64,000 nt of DNA from an uncultured Ruminococcus sp. (GTDB lineage Bacteria; Bacillota; Clostridia; Oscillospirales; Acutalibacteraceae), in NCBI GenBank assembly GCA_902786345.1, contig CADACB010000020.1:1-64000 (forward strand), written 5' to 3'. Numbering within the stretch: the first letter of the stretch is position 1; each line of letters opens with the position of its first letter. This document shows, piece by piece, positions 9,522 to 19,112 of the stretch. Under the pieces are notes generated by a model, which saw only the letters and a list, made by a program, of their open reading frames with translations, ran no database searches and was not told where the DNA came from. A program made the translations under genes and the position numbers.

Positions 9522-10946
9522 TCACTCGTTTATAACCTCGTGATACAAATTGATATATTCGGTAGCTGAACGTGCCCAGCTGTTGTCGCACTGCATAGCA
9601 CGTTTTACAAGAATCTCCCATCCATCGTGCTGCCAGTAGCCTGCAATAGCTCTGCGGATGCAGCCAAGCATATCCATCGCATCATAGTTACGGAAGGTAA
9701 ATCCATTTCCGTCACCCGTACCACTGTCCTGTATAGAATCGCGAAGCCCGCCTACCTCTCTGACAATCGGAATAGTACCATAACGCAATGCTATCATCTG
9801 AGAAAGTCCGCACGGCTCTGCCTTAGACGGCATAAGGAACATATCTGCACCTGCATATATCTTTCTTGACAGCTCCGGAATAAATCCGTGACACGCACAA
9901 AGTCTTCCCGGATACCTGTCCTGCATAGAGCGGAAAAAGCTTTCATACTCCCAATCGCCTGAACCCAGTATCACAAACTGTACATATTCCTCTCTCATAA
10001 GCTGATCAAGTGCATATTTCACAAGATCAAGCCCCTTATGAGCAACAAGCCTTGTTACCATAGCGATTATGGGAACTTCTTCATTCTGTTCAAGACCAAG
10101 ACGCTCCTGAAGCTTTTGCTTATTTACCGCCTTACCTGAAAGATCATCAGCTGTGAAGTGCTCATAAAGCTGTATATCGGTTGCCGGATTATAAGAGGTG
10201 TTATCAATGCCGTTAAGAATACCTCTTATTTTCCACGCTCTTGCATTCAGTATGGGATCAAGCCCGTGAGAAAACCACGGATCACGAATCTCCCATGAAT
10301 AACTCGGACTTACTGTTGTGATTCGGTTTGCAGTTTCAATAGCACCCTTCATATAGTTGATACAACCGTCATAATCAAGGATAGAACGTCCCTGGGGAGG
10401 TATTCCTACAACCTCATCATAAAGCTCCTGTCCGTATTTTCCCTGATATTGAATATTATGTATTGTAAAGACGGTTTTAATGCCATTATACCATTCATTC
10501 TGTGAATAAAACAGATTGTAGTATGTAGGCACAAGGGCAGTCTGCCAATCATTGCAGTGAATTACATCGGGCTTGAAGTCTATATATGGCAGCATTTCAA
10601 GTACGGCTCTTGAGAAAAACGCAAATCTCTCTGCATCATCATAGTGACCATAAAGTCCCTGTCTCTTGAAATAATACTGATTATCCAAAAAATAATATAT
10701 AACTCCGTTATATCGTGTTTCAAATATACCGCAATACTGTCTTCTCCATGACACAGGCACAGAAAAGCTTGTAACAAACCTCATCGTATCCTTAAGGTTC
10801 TGAGGTATTTCATCATAAAGCGGCATAACAATACGACATCCAATAAGCCGCTGTCGCAGTGCGTGAGGCAGTGAGCCTGAAACGTCTGCAAGTCCGCCCG
10901 AAGCCGCAAACGGCTGCGCTTCACTTGTTACAAACAGACACTTCAT
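9522..10946 (-). CDS. glgA: Glycogen synthase (ADP-glucose type)
   Basis: GT5-family glycosyltransferase that transfers glucose from ADP-glucose to the growing alpha-1,4-glucan. It is 474 residues, normal for bacterial GlgA. The N-terminal fold opens with MKCLFVTSEAQPFAASGGLADV; the canonical KTGGL lysine position is Ala-Ser here, a variation I believe is common in Clostridia. Other family marks are VIHCNDWQTALVP, TIHNIQYQG and the C-terminal catalytic MLMPSKAEPCGLSQM-type motif (FLMPSKAEPCGL). GGAGG lies just upstream of ATG 10946. It is the last gene of the glgB-glgC-glgD-glgA operon, 37 bases after glgD. Confidence 0.97.
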   Translation of the reverse strand: MKCLFVTSEAQPFAASGGLADVSGSLPHALRQRLIGCRIVMPLYDEIPQNLKDTMRFVTSFSVPVSWRRQYCGIFETRYNGVIYYFLDNQYYFKRQGLYGHYDDAERFAFFSRAVLEMLPYIDFKPDVIHCNDWQTALVPTYYNLFYSQNEWYNGIKTVFTIHNIQYQGKYGQELYDEVVGIPPQGRSILDYDGCINYMKGAIETANRITTVSPSYSWEIRDPWFSHGLDPILNARAWKIRGILNGIDNTSYNPATDIQLYEHFTADDLSGKAVNKQKLQERLGLEQNEEVPIIAMVTRLVAHKGLDLVKYALDQLMREEYVQFVILGSGDWEYESFFRSMQDRYPGRLCACHGFIPELSRKIYAGADMFLMPSKAEPCGLSQMIALRYGTIPIVREVGGLRDSIQDSGTGDGNGFTFRNYDAMDMLGCIRRAIAGYWQHDGWEILVKRAMQCDNSWARSATEYINLYHEVINE

Positions 10947-10983
10947 ATATACACCTCCATTTTTCTAAATTTAAAGCATCAGA

Positions 10984-12102
10984 TCAGACAACGCTGAGCT
11001 TACTTATATAAACCGGATATGACGGCTGACCGGCAAGTGTTTTGTCATCTCTTATTACAACATCCTTGTCAACAACAACATAGCTCAGGCTGCAATTTGA
11101 GCCGATCTTTGTATCCTGCATAATAACACAGTTTGACACCTTTGTGCCTTTTCCGATATGAACGCCCTTAAAGAGGACACAGTTTTCAACCTCACCCTCT
11201 ATGCTGCATCCGTTACCGATAAGAGAATTGGACACCTTAGAGCCAAGTCCGTATTTTGTAGGCATATCATCTCTTACCTTAGTATAGATAGGACGATCTC
11301 CTCTGAAAAGATCACTGCGTACATCTCCGTCCTTGAGTGCCATATTTGCATTGAAATAATCACTCATTGAAGTGATAACAGGTGCAAAGCCCTTGAATTC
11401 ATATCCATAAACATTCAGGTTCTTGTATTCGCCTTGTATTATGTCACGCTTGAAGCTCATTGTATTTTTGCTTATGCATTTATTGACAAGTTCCATAAGA
11501 AGCTCACGCTTGATAAGCATAATATTCATATAGAAACTACAGCTGCCGTTTATTGAAGGATCAACAAGCACATCTATTACCTTGCCCTTTGAATCAAAAG
11601 AAAGAACTGTAGGATTCTGAAGCTTTGCCGGAAGCTGACCTCTCTTGTATACAAGAGTAATATCTGCACCGTTTTCTACATGCTTCTCAAAAACTTTCTG
11701 AAAATCTATATTGCATATAACATCACAGTCAGAAATAACAACATATTCCTCACTTGAGTTCTTAAGGAACGGCATAATAGAATTGAATGTCTTTACCCTG
11801 TTTGCATAATCGGCAGGATCCATAAACGGCGGAAGGATGAAAAGACCATTACGCTGCCTGGAAAGATCCCACGCCTTACCTGCACCAAGATGGTCAGTAA
11901 GTGACTGATAATTACTCTTGGTGATAACACCTATTTTATTGATACCGGAGTTTACCATATTTGAAAGCGGAAAATCAATAAGACGGTATCTGCCGCCAAA
12001 AGGCACAGCCCCCATTGTTCTTAACTCTGTAAGCTGACTGATGAGATTCTCATGAAGATTAGAGAAGATGATTCCCATTACATTGTTTCCACGCATAATC
12101 AT
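10984..12102 (-). CDS. glgD: Glucose-1-phosphate adenylyltransferase subunit GlgD
   Basis: GlgD is a GlgC homologue that in Firmicutes works as a regulatory partner of GlgC in ADP-glucose synthesis. The 372-residue protein keeps the nucleotidyltransferase fold start ([20 protein letters not shown]) and a C-terminal left-handed beta-helix, but lacks the N-terminal GGQGSRL phosphate-binding loop, having [15 protein letters not shown] instead. That loss is typical of the non-catalytic or weakly catalytic subunit. Its ATG at 12102 overlaps the glgC stop (ATGA), with GAGGAGG upstream inside glgC, so translation is coupled. A second ATG two codons later is an equally spaced alternative. Confidence 0.95.
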   Translation of the reverse strand: MIMRGNNVMGIIFSNLHENLISQLTELRTMGAVPFGGRYRLIDFPLSNMVNSGINKIGVITKSNYQSLTDHLGAGKAWDLSRQRNGLFILPPFMDPADYANRVKTFNSIMPFLKNSSEEYVVISDCDVICNIDFQKVFEKHVENGADITLVYKRGQLPAKLQNPTVLSFDSKGKVIDVLVDPSINGSCSFYMNIMLIKRELLMELVNKCISKNTMSFKRDIIQGEYKNLNVYGYEFKGFAPVITSMSDYFNANMALKDGDVRSDLFRGDRPIYTKVRDDMPTKYGLGSKVSNSLIGNGCSIEGEVENCVLFKGVHIGKGTKVSNCVIMQDTKIGSNCSLSYVVVDKDVVIRDDKTLAGQPSYPVYISKLSVV

Positions 12103-13313
12103 TTAACCTCCTCTATATCCTTAGAAATCATTGCTTTCGGCTCAACGCTTGCACCCGCACCGATATTAAGGGTGTCACCTATAACAGCAATTCCCCACTT
12201 ATCTTTATCCTCAATATCCTCGGGGCGTGCACCTATAACAGCGTTCTTTCCGATAACAGTATTTTCCGAAACGATAGCATATTGTACAACAGCGCCCTCT
12301 TCAATAACACAACCCGGCATTATAATTGAATCCTGTACAACAGCACCCGGCTTCACAACAACATTAGAGAAAAGCACCGAAAAATCTATTGTTCCCCTTA
12401 TGTCGCAGCCGTCTGCAATAAGTGAGTTTTGTACAGAAGCTCCGTCTGCAATATACTGCGGAGGAACAACCGGATTCCTTGAATATATCTTCCAGGATTC
12501 ATCACTCAGATCAAGTGGAACATTAGGATCGAGCAGATCCATATTAGCCTCCCAAAGACTATCTATTGTTCCTACATCCTTCCAGTAGCCCTGGAACTGA
12601 TAAGCAAACATTCTCTGACCATCTTCAAGCATCTTCGGCAGGACATCCTTACCAAAGTCATGTTCAGAGCCTTCTGTAGTTTCGTCCTCAATAAGATACT
12701 TTCTGAGCTTATCCCAACTGAACACATAGATACCCATAGACGCATTAGTGCTCTTCGGATGTTCAGGCTTCTCCTCAAACTCATATATAGAGCCATCGGG
12801 ATTTGTATTCATAATACCAAAGCGTGATGCTTCAGCAAGCGGAACATCAATGACTGCTATCGTACAATCGGCATTATTTTCCTTATGGAAAGCTATCATC
12901 TTGGAGTAGTCCATCTTATAGATATGGTCACCCGAGAGGATAACAACATAGTTAGGGTTATATCGGTCTATGTAATTGATATTCTGATATATTGCATTTG
13001 CAGTACCCTTATACCAGTCAGTACCCTTTATCTGCTGATATGGTGAAAGGATGCGCACACCGCTGTTCATACTGTCAAGATCCCACGGCTGACCGCTTCC
13101 GATATACTCATTGAGTACCAAGGGCTGATACTGTGTGAGAACACCTACTGCTTCAATACCTGAATTTACGCAGTTTGAAAGCGGAAAGTCGATTATCCGA
13201 TATTTGCCGCCAAACGGAACTGCAGGTTTTGCAAGCTTCTGAGTGAGTACCCCAAGTCTGCTGCCCTGTCCACCTGCAAGCAGCATGGCAACTACTTCCT
13301 GCTTTGGATACAT
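12099..13313 (-). CDS. glgC: Glucose-1-phosphate adenylyltransferase catalytic subunit
   Basis: GlgC makes ADP-glucose from ATP and glucose-1-phosphate, the committed step of glycogen synthesis. It is 404 residues. The signature loop [11 protein letters not shown] is at residues 10-20, followed by [20 protein letters not shown], the [14 protein letters not shown] motif that carries the catalytic Asp, and FEEKP at about residue 195. The C-terminal half is a hexapeptide beta-helix. AGGAGG is six bases before ATG 13313. It sits between glgB and glgD in the glycogen operon and overlaps glgD by four bases. Confidence 0.97.
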   Translation of the reverse strand: MYPKQEVVAMLLAGGQGSRLGVLTQKLAKPAVPFGGKYRIIDFPLSNCVNSGIEAVGVLTQYQPLVLNEYIGSGQPWDLDSMNSGVRILSPYQQIKGTDWYKGTANAIYQNINYIDRYNPNYVVILSGDHIYKMDYSKMIAFHKENNADCTIAVIDVPLAEASRFGIMNTNPDGSIYEFEEKPEHPKSTNASMGIYVFSWDKLRKYLIEDETTEGSEHDFGKDVLPKMLEDGQRMFAYQFQGYWKDVGTIDSLWEANMDLLDPNVPLDLSDESWKIYSRNPVVPPQYIADGASVQNSLIADGCDIRGTIDFSVLFSNVVVKPGAVVQDSIIMPGCVIEEGAVVQYAIVSENTVIGKNAVIGARPEDIEDKDKWGIAVIGDTLNIGAGASVEPKAMISKDIEEVK

Positions 13314-13358
13314 AATTATTTCCTCCTTTTATTAATAACAGTTATATTATCTGTCGGC

Positions 13359-15479
13359 TTATTCCTCCGTTTTTTCCTCGGAATTTTCAGCTGCAGCTTT
13401 TTTTATTTTTGATCTTGCCATTGTTTTCTTTACGGGTTTCTCCTCTGAAGCAGCATCCGTCTGAACTTCTGTTGTTTCAGTTTTTTTAGTTGTCTTTTTT
13501 CTTGTTGTCTTCTTGGGCTTTTCGGCATTATCCATACCCTCTGCCGTTTCAGCCTTTTTGCTCGGCTTTCTCTTCGGCTTTTTCCTTACACATTTCAGAT
13601 AGAGCACAGAAAGCGGAGGAAGCGTCAATTCGATTGACTGTTCAAAGCCATGCATAGGTACTTCATCGGAAACAATTGCTGTACCATTCGAGATACCGGA
13701 TCCTCCAAACTCAGTCCATTCAGTATTCATTACCTCGCTGTATGTACCATCTATTGGAACACCGATCCTGTAGCCCTCTCTGAGAACAGGCTGGAAATTA
13801 CAAACAACAATGATCTCATTGCCCTTTTTATCCATTCTGCGGAAACTGATAACACTCTGGGTATAGTCGTCATTGGAAATCCACGAGAAACCTTCCCACG
13901 AGAAGTCTATCTCCCACATCGGACTGTTTTCTATGTAGAAATGATTTATCTTCTTGAAGAAATTTTTAATATCATTATGTGCCGGATATTCAAGCAGCAG
14001 CCAATCAAGCTCTGTTGCATAATCCCACTCTTTGAATTGTCCAAGCTCAGTGCCCATAAATGTAAGCTTTTTACCCGGGTGAGCCATCATATAAGCAACA
14101 AAGGTTCTGTCACCGGCAAACTTCATCTCATAATTTCCGGGCATCTTATTTATAAGCGAAGCCTTTCCGTGAACCACCTCGTCATGTGAGATCGGAAGAA
14201 TAAAGTTCTCAGAGAATGCATAGAAGAACGAAAAGGTAAGATTATCGTGATTAAACGGTCTGTAGAGCGGATCAAGTGAAACATAATGAAGCATATCGTT
14301 CATCCAGCCCATATTCCATTTATAGTTAAAGCCAAGACCGCCGGAATATGTAGGACGAGAAACCATCGGCCATGAAGTAGATTCTTCTGCTATCATAAGA
14401 ACATCGGGATAATAGTGGAAAGCAGCCTCATTAAGTCTTTGCAGGAAAGCAACAGCCTCAAGGTTCTCTTTACCGCCAAATTTATTCGGCACCCATTCAC
14501 CGTCACGTCTGCTGTAGTCAAGATAGAGCATTGAAGCAACCGCATCAACACGAATTCCGTCAATATGATAATAATCCATCCAGAATATTGCACTTGAGAT
14601 CAGGAAGCTTACAACCTCATTTCTGCCATAGTCAAAAACGAGAGTTCCCCAATCCTTATGCTCACCCTTTCTCGGATCTGCATATTCATAGCACGGTGTG
14701 CCGTCAAAACGTGCAAGACCGTGTGCGTCTCTCGGAAAGTGTGCAGGAACCCAGTCCATAATTACAGAAATACCTGCCTGATGGCACCTGTCAACAAAAC
14801 TCATAAAATCATGAGGGCTTCCATATCGAGAAGTAACTGCATAATAGCCCGTTACCTGATAACCCCAGGATGCGTCAAAGGGATATTCCGTAAGAGGCAT
14901 CATTTCTATATGAGTATATCCCATTTCTTTTACATATGGTATCAACTCATCAGCAAGCTTATCATACGAAAAATAATTGCCGTCCTTATATTTTCTCCAA
15001 GATCCTGCATGTATCTCATAGATATTCATAGGACTGCTGTATGACTCATGAGCCGCCTTTTGTTTCTGCCATTTTTCGTCGTGCCATTCATAGCCGTCTA
15101 TATCTACAAACACAGAAGCCGTGTTCGGACGCGTTTCATAGTGATACGCATATGGATCGGACTTCATAATACAAGAATCGTCATAAGTTTCAATGCTATA
15201 CTTATATATAGAATATGAATCAACGCCTTCGGGAATAAAGCATTCCCATACGCCGCCATCGGATATACGATTCATTCGGTTTACATTTCTATCCCAGTTA
15301 TTGAAGTTACCGACAACCGAAACAGTTTTGGCATTCGGTGCCCATGTTCTAAACATTATACCGTCAGTACCGTTAACATTTGTTCTGTGTGCACCAAGAA
15401 ACCTGTAGGCATGATAGTTCTCACCGCTATGAAACAAGTCAAGCTCTGAACGACCATTTCCTTCACTGCCAACCTGCAT
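13359..15479 (-). CDS. glgB: 1,4-alpha-glucan branching enzyme with a lysine-rich tail
   Basis: GH13 branching enzyme that makes alpha-1,6 branches in glycogen. The protein is 706 residues: CBM48 (about 30-120), then the catalytic barrel with IEMMPLTEYPFDASWGYQ, DGIRVDAVASMLYLDY (nucleophile Asp), LMIAEESTSWP (acid/base Glu) and ILPISHDEVVHGK. After the normal C-terminal beta domain (ends about LSVLYLKC) there is an extra tail of some 75 residues rich in Lys, Thr, Glu and Ala, which most GlgB proteins lack. ATG 15479 is chosen because AAGGAG lies 9 bases upstream; an in-frame ATG at 15521 has no ribosome site and lies near the -10 box. First gene of the operon. Confidence 0.95.
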   Translation of the reverse strand: MQVGSEGNGRSELDLFHSGENYHAYRFLGAHRTNVNGTDGIMFRTWAPNAKTVSVVGNFNNWDRNVNRMNRISDGGVWECFIPEGVDSYSIYKYSIETYDDSCIMKSDPYAYHYETRPNTASVFVDIDGYEWHDEKWQKQKAAHESYSSPMNIYEIHAGSWRKYKDGNYFSYDKLADELIPYVKEMGYTHIEMMPLTEYPFDASWGYQVTGYYAVTSRYGSPHDFMSFVDRCHQAGISVIMDWVPAHFPRDAHGLARFDGTPCYEYADPRKGEHKDWGTLVFDYGRNEVVSFLISSAIFWMDYYHIDGIRVDAVASMLYLDYSRRDGEWVPNKFGGKENLEAVAFLQRLNEAAFHYYPDVLMIAEESTSWPMVSRPTYSGGLGFNYKWNMGWMNDMLHYVSLDPLYRPFNHDNLTFSFFYAFSENFILPISHDEVVHGKASLINKMPGNYEMKFAGDRTFVAYMMAHPGKKLTFMGTELGQFKEWDYATELDWLLLEYPAHNDIKNFFKKINHFYIENSPMWEIDFSWEGFSWISNDDYTQSVISFRRMDKKGNEIIVVCNFQPVLREGYRIGVPIDGTYSEVMNTEWTEFGGSGISNGTAIVSDEVPMHGFEQSIELTLPPLSVLYLKCVRKKPKRKPSKKAETAEGMDNAEKPKKTTRKKTTKKTETTEVQTDAASEEKPVKKTMARSKIKKAAAENSEEKTEE

Positions 15480-15523
15480 AATATAACAACTCCTTCGTTC
15501 TGAAATTCTATTTATATACATAT

Positions 15524-15552
15524 ATCATACCTTAAATTTGGATAAATTTCAA
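15524..15552 (-). promoter_or_regulatory. Promoter of the glgBCDA operon
   Basis: On the minus strand TTGAAA (15547-15552) and TATGAT (15524-15529) are 17 bases apart, about 45 bases before the glgB start. Confidence 0.75.
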
Positions 15553-15910
15553 GTCTTTTTCCATTTCTTTTTATGAAAAATGTTAAATTATTTTATTTTG
15601 TTTTTTGGTTTCCCACGAGCTTAAATAAACAAGTTTAAAAGAATTACATCCGGAGTTTTTTGCTGTCACATTAAATTCTCTTATAAAAAAGGCAGTTCCC
15701 TATAATATTTAATCACTTCCTGCAAACATCAAATCTTATTCTATCTCCACATCCAATAAAATTTATACAGTCAGTCTGTCAAAAATTTCTGATTACACAT
15801 CTTAAAATGTATTCAAAAATCCGCATATAATAATATAACAGATCAATATTAAAATCATTTTCAAAGCGGACAGTGTGTAAATTATATCATTTTATGTATG
15901 TCGAAAAAAA
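15553..15910. other. AT-rich intergenic stretch, nothing supported
   Basis: About 360 bases between the glycogen promoter and the terminator of the next gene. No reading frame, repeat or RNA fold that I can support. Confidence 0.4.
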
Positions 15911-15944
15911 GAAAACGAACGCAGTCATATCTGCATCCGTTTTC
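15911..15944 (-). terminator. Terminator of the YoaK-type gene
   Basis: GAAAACG / CGTTTTC outer stem with an inner GCAG/CTGC stem; the minus strand continues into T-rich sequence. Confidence 0.7.
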
Positions 15945-15982
15945 AACAAAAACAAAATATAAAACTAAGCACTACATTACTT

Positions 15983-16663
15983 TTACGATCTTTTAAACAT
16001 AAGCACAAACACTGCTGACAATGGAATTAAGCAAAAAATCACAGACACTCCCCCGGTCACTCGTGTCACGAATGCACTTATGACAGCTCCAATTATAAAT
16101 ATTATATTAATCGCATAATATTTCAGTCCGTCATAAAGCATTTGCTTGCTGCCGTTTTCTTTATACCTTACAAGGCAGTCTGTACCGCTGCGAAGATTCC
16201 CTGTACACATTGTTGTTGCACAAACAATTCCGTTTATTTTTCGGAAGCTTTGCACCTGAAGAGAACAAACAAACGATATTATTACGTTAACCGTCATATT
16301 ATATGTATACATATTTCTTTCGGAAACAGGAAGCAGCGCCGCAATAACAACCGCAAGCATTTCCAGAGCTACAATTATCTGTCGCCAATGAAGAGGATTC
16401 TTACCCTCTGTTTTTCTTATAAGCTCAGCTGTAAATATTCCCAGCACAAATGCAAGTACTGATATAAGGTATGAGAGCATTTTCGGATAGTCACCCTCAA
16501 CAAAGCTTATACCAAAAAGAACTATATTACCCGTTTGTGCATTTGCAAATACTCCTCCGCGGGATATATATGTATATGCGTCAAAATATCCCCCCGTCAC
16601 CGCAAGCAGTGCACCTATCAAAAAGGTTTCGGACATCTGACGCTTTGACATTTTATTTTCCAT
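15983..16663 (-). CDS. YoaK family (DUF1275) membrane protein
   Basis: A six-helix membrane protein of about 227 residues. The N-terminal LLAVTGGYFDAYTYISRGGV and FANAQTGNIVLFGI segments are typical of the YoaK/DUF1275 family, whose biochemical role is not established. ATG 16663 (MENKMSKRQ) has GAGGAG 12 bases upstream, a little far; ATG 16651 (MSKRQMSETF) is an alternative. It stands alone between the glycogen operon and the spoVT 3' part, on the same strand as both. Confidence 0.8.
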   Translation of the reverse strand: MENKMSKRQMSETFLIGALLAVTGGYFDAYTYISRGGVFANAQTGNIVLFGISFVEGDYPKMLSYLISVLAFVLGIFTAELIRKTEGKNPLHWRQIIVALEMLAVVIAALLPVSERNMYTYNMTVNVIISFVCSLQVQSFRKINGIVCATTMCTGNLRSGTDCLVRYKENGSKQMLYDGLKYYAINIIFIIGAVISAFVTRVTGGVSVIFCLIPLSAVFVLMFKRS

Positions 16664-16843
16664 TTTTTTGCACAGCTCCTCATAACAAATCAACTAATCA
16701 GCAACAGCACAAATTAATTATACTTAATTTTACCACTATACTCTTGCTTATGTCAATCCTGCGGAGCGCGTTAGAAACTGCGTTCGCTAACGCTCACTAC
16801 GATTTAAAAAAATACGGTGCTACTTCCAAGTTCAATCAAAGTA

Positions 16844-17288
16844 TCAATCTTCCATCTGCCGTCCAAGGAATGCTGCTGCTGTTTGAATAAGCTTGTTCTC
16901 AATTTCTGTAGGAAGAGTTTCTGTCTCGTTAAAAAGCATAATAACCGATCCCGTAACATCTCCTGACGAGATTATCGGATACATTATCGAGGCGCTGCGA
17001 TCAACATTTTCTACCGGATAAAGCTTGCCCGCTCCGCCTGTACTAGCAAAAAAGCTTTTCCTGCCGGTCATATATTCCTCAAGCGTCGGAGAAATTCTTC
17101 TGTCTATTATCTCCTTTTTGGACATACCAGCAGCAGCTACAATATGATCGCTGTCACTTATCAGCACAGCCTGCTTCGATACCTTACTTAAAACCTCCGC
17201 ATACTGTTCTGCAAAGCTTGACATCTCTCCCATCGGAGAATATTTCTTGAATATTACCTCTCCGTTTGAATCGGTATATATCTCAAGT
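16844..17288 (-). pseudogene. spoVT: spoVT 3' part, cut off by the mobile element
   Basis: This is the C-terminal 147 codons of SpoVT, the AbrB-type regulator of forespore gene expression. LEIYTDSNGEVIFKKYSP continues the N-terminal domain, then a GAF-like sensory domain follows (AVLISDSDHIVAAAGMSKKE, then RISPTLEEYMTGRKSF) to the normal end AAAFLGRQMED. The matching 5' part is at 41669-41773. Joined at the 11-bp repeat, the two give an in-frame protein of 182 residues, close to the 178 of B. subtilis SpoVT. In the present state this part is translated as the C-terminus of the recombinase. Confidence 0.93.
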
Positions 17289-18985
17289 GGGTCGCCCTCG
17301 ACCCGGGCGAATGGTGTGAGTATTTCGGATTTCTTAGTGCCTGAATTAAAATTTACGGCAGCGGCCTCCTGCTCAACCTGCAATTCTTCAGGGACACCTG
17401 TTCTCAGGAGTGCGTCAATGTCAGACTTAAGCTTAATGTCGATATGGTCTTTGTAAACATCTATCCTGTCAATGATAAAATCAACATCTACCTTTGTCAG
17501 AGATTTTTTATTTATTATCGCATCAAATACCTCAATGACTGTTTTGGCTGTGCGGTTCATCTGAATGATGGCATTGTGCTTGTCCGTTGCTATCTGTATC
17601 TGCTGCTGAAAGCCCTCTATCTGCCGCAGCAGATCACCAATCTGCTCATCATACACTTCTGCTATCATATCTTCTCTTTCGGGGTGCTTTTTAATATCAT
17701 TTATTCTCTGACGGTTGAGAAGCTTGATTTCTGTTTTGGTATCCTCGATTCTCTGCAAAAGAACTTCCACAACATTTTTACTTGAGGAAGTTTCCTTCTG
17801 CTCCTTGTCAATGGAAGATTGAAGCTGTTCGAGCATTTCCTCAGAATTGTCCTTGACCTTCTGTACAAACTCCTTCAGCAGCCTGTCAAGCATATCTACC
17901 CTTGTGTGATGGGAAGTGCAGCCTTTCAGACCTCTCTTGTGATAAGTTCCGCAGGTGTAGGCGGGTGCCAGATCAGAGCGGCTCAATGAAAACATCGGAC
18001 TGCCGCAGTCACCGCAGAATAAATGTCCCGTATAAACATTGTCATACTTCTTTACCCCACGATAATTTGAGTTGGAACGCAGTTTCATCTGCTCCTGCAC
18101 GACCGAAAAGAGCTTGAAGTCAACAATAGGCTCGTGATTATTGGCTATGACAATATGGTCTGTTTCCTGCAGCTTCATATCACCGCCGTTGATTTTCTTG
18201 CGGCGGTATTTTCTTTGCCTAAGCGTACCGATATAGAAGTCATTTGACAGAATACCGCTTATGGTAATGATACTCCACTCCTGCTTTGATCTGACAACGA
18301 ATTCTTCTCCTTCGGCTTCTTTACGCATTTCCTCTGTTTTTCTGGGTGTAGGAATATGATTGTCGGTCAGATAGTTTGCGATTTTCTTATATCCCCAGCC
18401 GTCAGCATAAAGCTGAAATATTTTCCTTACGATCTCGGCAGCAGGCTCATCAACCACAAACTTCATTGTCTTTGTGTTAGTCATGATATAGCCGTAAGGT
18501 ACGGCACAGATCCACTTTCCTTCTTCCTGTCGGTGCCTGATAACTGCCTTGACCTTCTTTGAAGTATCGGTAACAGGCATTTCATTTATCAGAAAGCGAA
18601 ATTGTATTGCTGTCCAATCGTCCGAAGTGGGATAATCAATACCGTCACCGATGGAAATGATACGCATACCAATATCACGCAAGTCCTCCAGCTCTACAAG
18701 GCCCCGACTTGTACGACGGGAGAAACGGGAAAAGTCCTTGACGATCATAATATCGTATTCCCTGCGGAACATCTTTTTGCGTAGAATCTGATAATTTTCA
18801 CGCTGTTCAAATGTATATCCCGAACGGTCACGGTCTTCATAAAAATCAAGCTGTGCATCGGGGAAGATTCTGGTCACATAGTCGGCTATTATTGCCTTTT
18901 GGTTTTCGATAGATGTATTGTCCTTATCGAGCTCTTCATCTACGGAAATACGGCAATATCCGGCTATTCGTAATTTTTCGTCCAT
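16844..18985 (-). CDS. Large serine recombinase, C-terminally fused to SpoVT by integration
   Basis: Site-specific integrase of the large serine family. Residues 1-566 are the recombinase: catalytic Ser14 in GYCRIS, SRFSRRTSRGL and the arginine-rich resolvase fold, the recombinase domain (about 180-300), then a zinc ribbon (GHLFCGDCGSPM, later YTCGTYH) and a long coiled coil (about 390-480). The core repeat encodes EGDP at residues 563-566; from there the frame runs on through SpoVT's C-terminal 147 residues, giving a 713-residue hybrid. In the circular element the same gene would instead end with the 26-residue tail now found at 41588-41668, for 592 residues. ATG 18985 has AAAGGAG upstream. 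It has its own promoter. Confidence 0.93.
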   Translation of the reverse strand: MDEKLRIAGYCRISVDEELDKDNTSIENQKAIIADYVTRIFPDAQLDFYEDRDRSGYTFEQRENYQILRKKMFRREYDIMIVKDFSRFSRRTSRGLVELEDLRDIGMRIISIGDGIDYPTSDDWTAIQFRFLINEMPVTDTSKKVKAVIRHRQEEGKWICAVPYGYIMTNTKTMKFVVDEPAAEIVRKIFQLYADGWGYKKIANYLTDNHIPTPRKTEEMRKEAEGEEFVVRSKQEWSIITISGILSNDFYIGTLRQRKYRRKKINGGDMKLQETDHIVIANNHEPIVDFKLFSVVQEQMKLRSNSNYRGVKKYDNVYTGHLFCGDCGSPMFSLSRSDLAPAYTCGTYHKRGLKGCTSHHTRVDMLDRLLKEFVQKVKDNSEEMLEQLQSSIDKEQKETSSSKNVVEVLLQRIEDTKTEIKLLNRQRINDIKKHPEREDMIAEVYDEQIGDLLRQIEGFQQQIQIATDKHNAIIQMNRTAKTVIEVFDAIINKKSLTKVDVDFIIDRIDVYKDHIDIKLKSDIDALLRTGVPEELQVEQEAAAVNFNSGTKKSEILTPFARVEGDPLEIYTDSNGEVIFKKYSPMGEMSSFAEQYAEVLSKVSKQAVLISDSDHIVAAAGMSKKEIIDRRISPTLEEYMTGRKSFFASTGGAGKLYPVENVDRSASIMYPIISSGDVTGSVIMLFNETETLPTEIENKLIQTAAAFLGRQMED
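17289..17299. repeat. Attachment-site core, left end of the element
   Basis: gggtcgccctc, identical to 41670-41680 and in the same orientation. On the minus strand it encodes the Glu-Gly-Asp-Pro of SpoVT's REGDP and of the recombinase's VEGDP in the same frame. Confidence 0.9.
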
Positions 18986-19009
18986 TTCTGTCTCCTTTCT
19001 ACCAATGTT

Positions 19010-19049
19010 GTAATAGATAATAAACATGTTACTGTCAACATTGTAACAT
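19010..19049 (-). promoter_or_regulatory. Recombinase promoter with overlapping palindrome
   Basis: On the minus strand TTGACA (19033-19038) and TATTAC (19010-19015) are 17 bases apart. ATGTTAC at 19026-19032 and GTAACAT at 19043-19049 form a perfect 7-base inverted repeat around the -35 box, and a further CAATGTTGTAAT copy overlaps the -10. This looks like a repressor operator. Confidence 0.7.
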
Positions 19050-19082
19050 ACATTTTTGTATTTGTAAATAGATCTTTGCAGA

Positions 19083-19112
19083 AAAAAGGATGTGCCGTTA
19101 AGCACACCCTAT
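19083..19112 (-). terminator. Terminator after the small recombinase-linked gene
   Basis: TGTGC / GCACA stem followed by a run of T on the minus strand. The 5' arm overlaps the last codons of the gene. It separates that gene from the recombinase promoter. Confidence 0.55.

Noticed and set aside
16755..16800. gagcgcgttag / ctaacgctc hairpin after spoVT
   Set aside because: A short inverted repeat between convergent or same-strand gene ends, most likely part of an ordinary terminator; not related to the GC-rich repeats in the polymerase.
16844..19105. Full 753-codon frame starting at 19105 for the recombinase
   Set aside because: The first 40 codons cover the promoter and palindrome; AAAGGAG and the conserved start place the gene at 18985.
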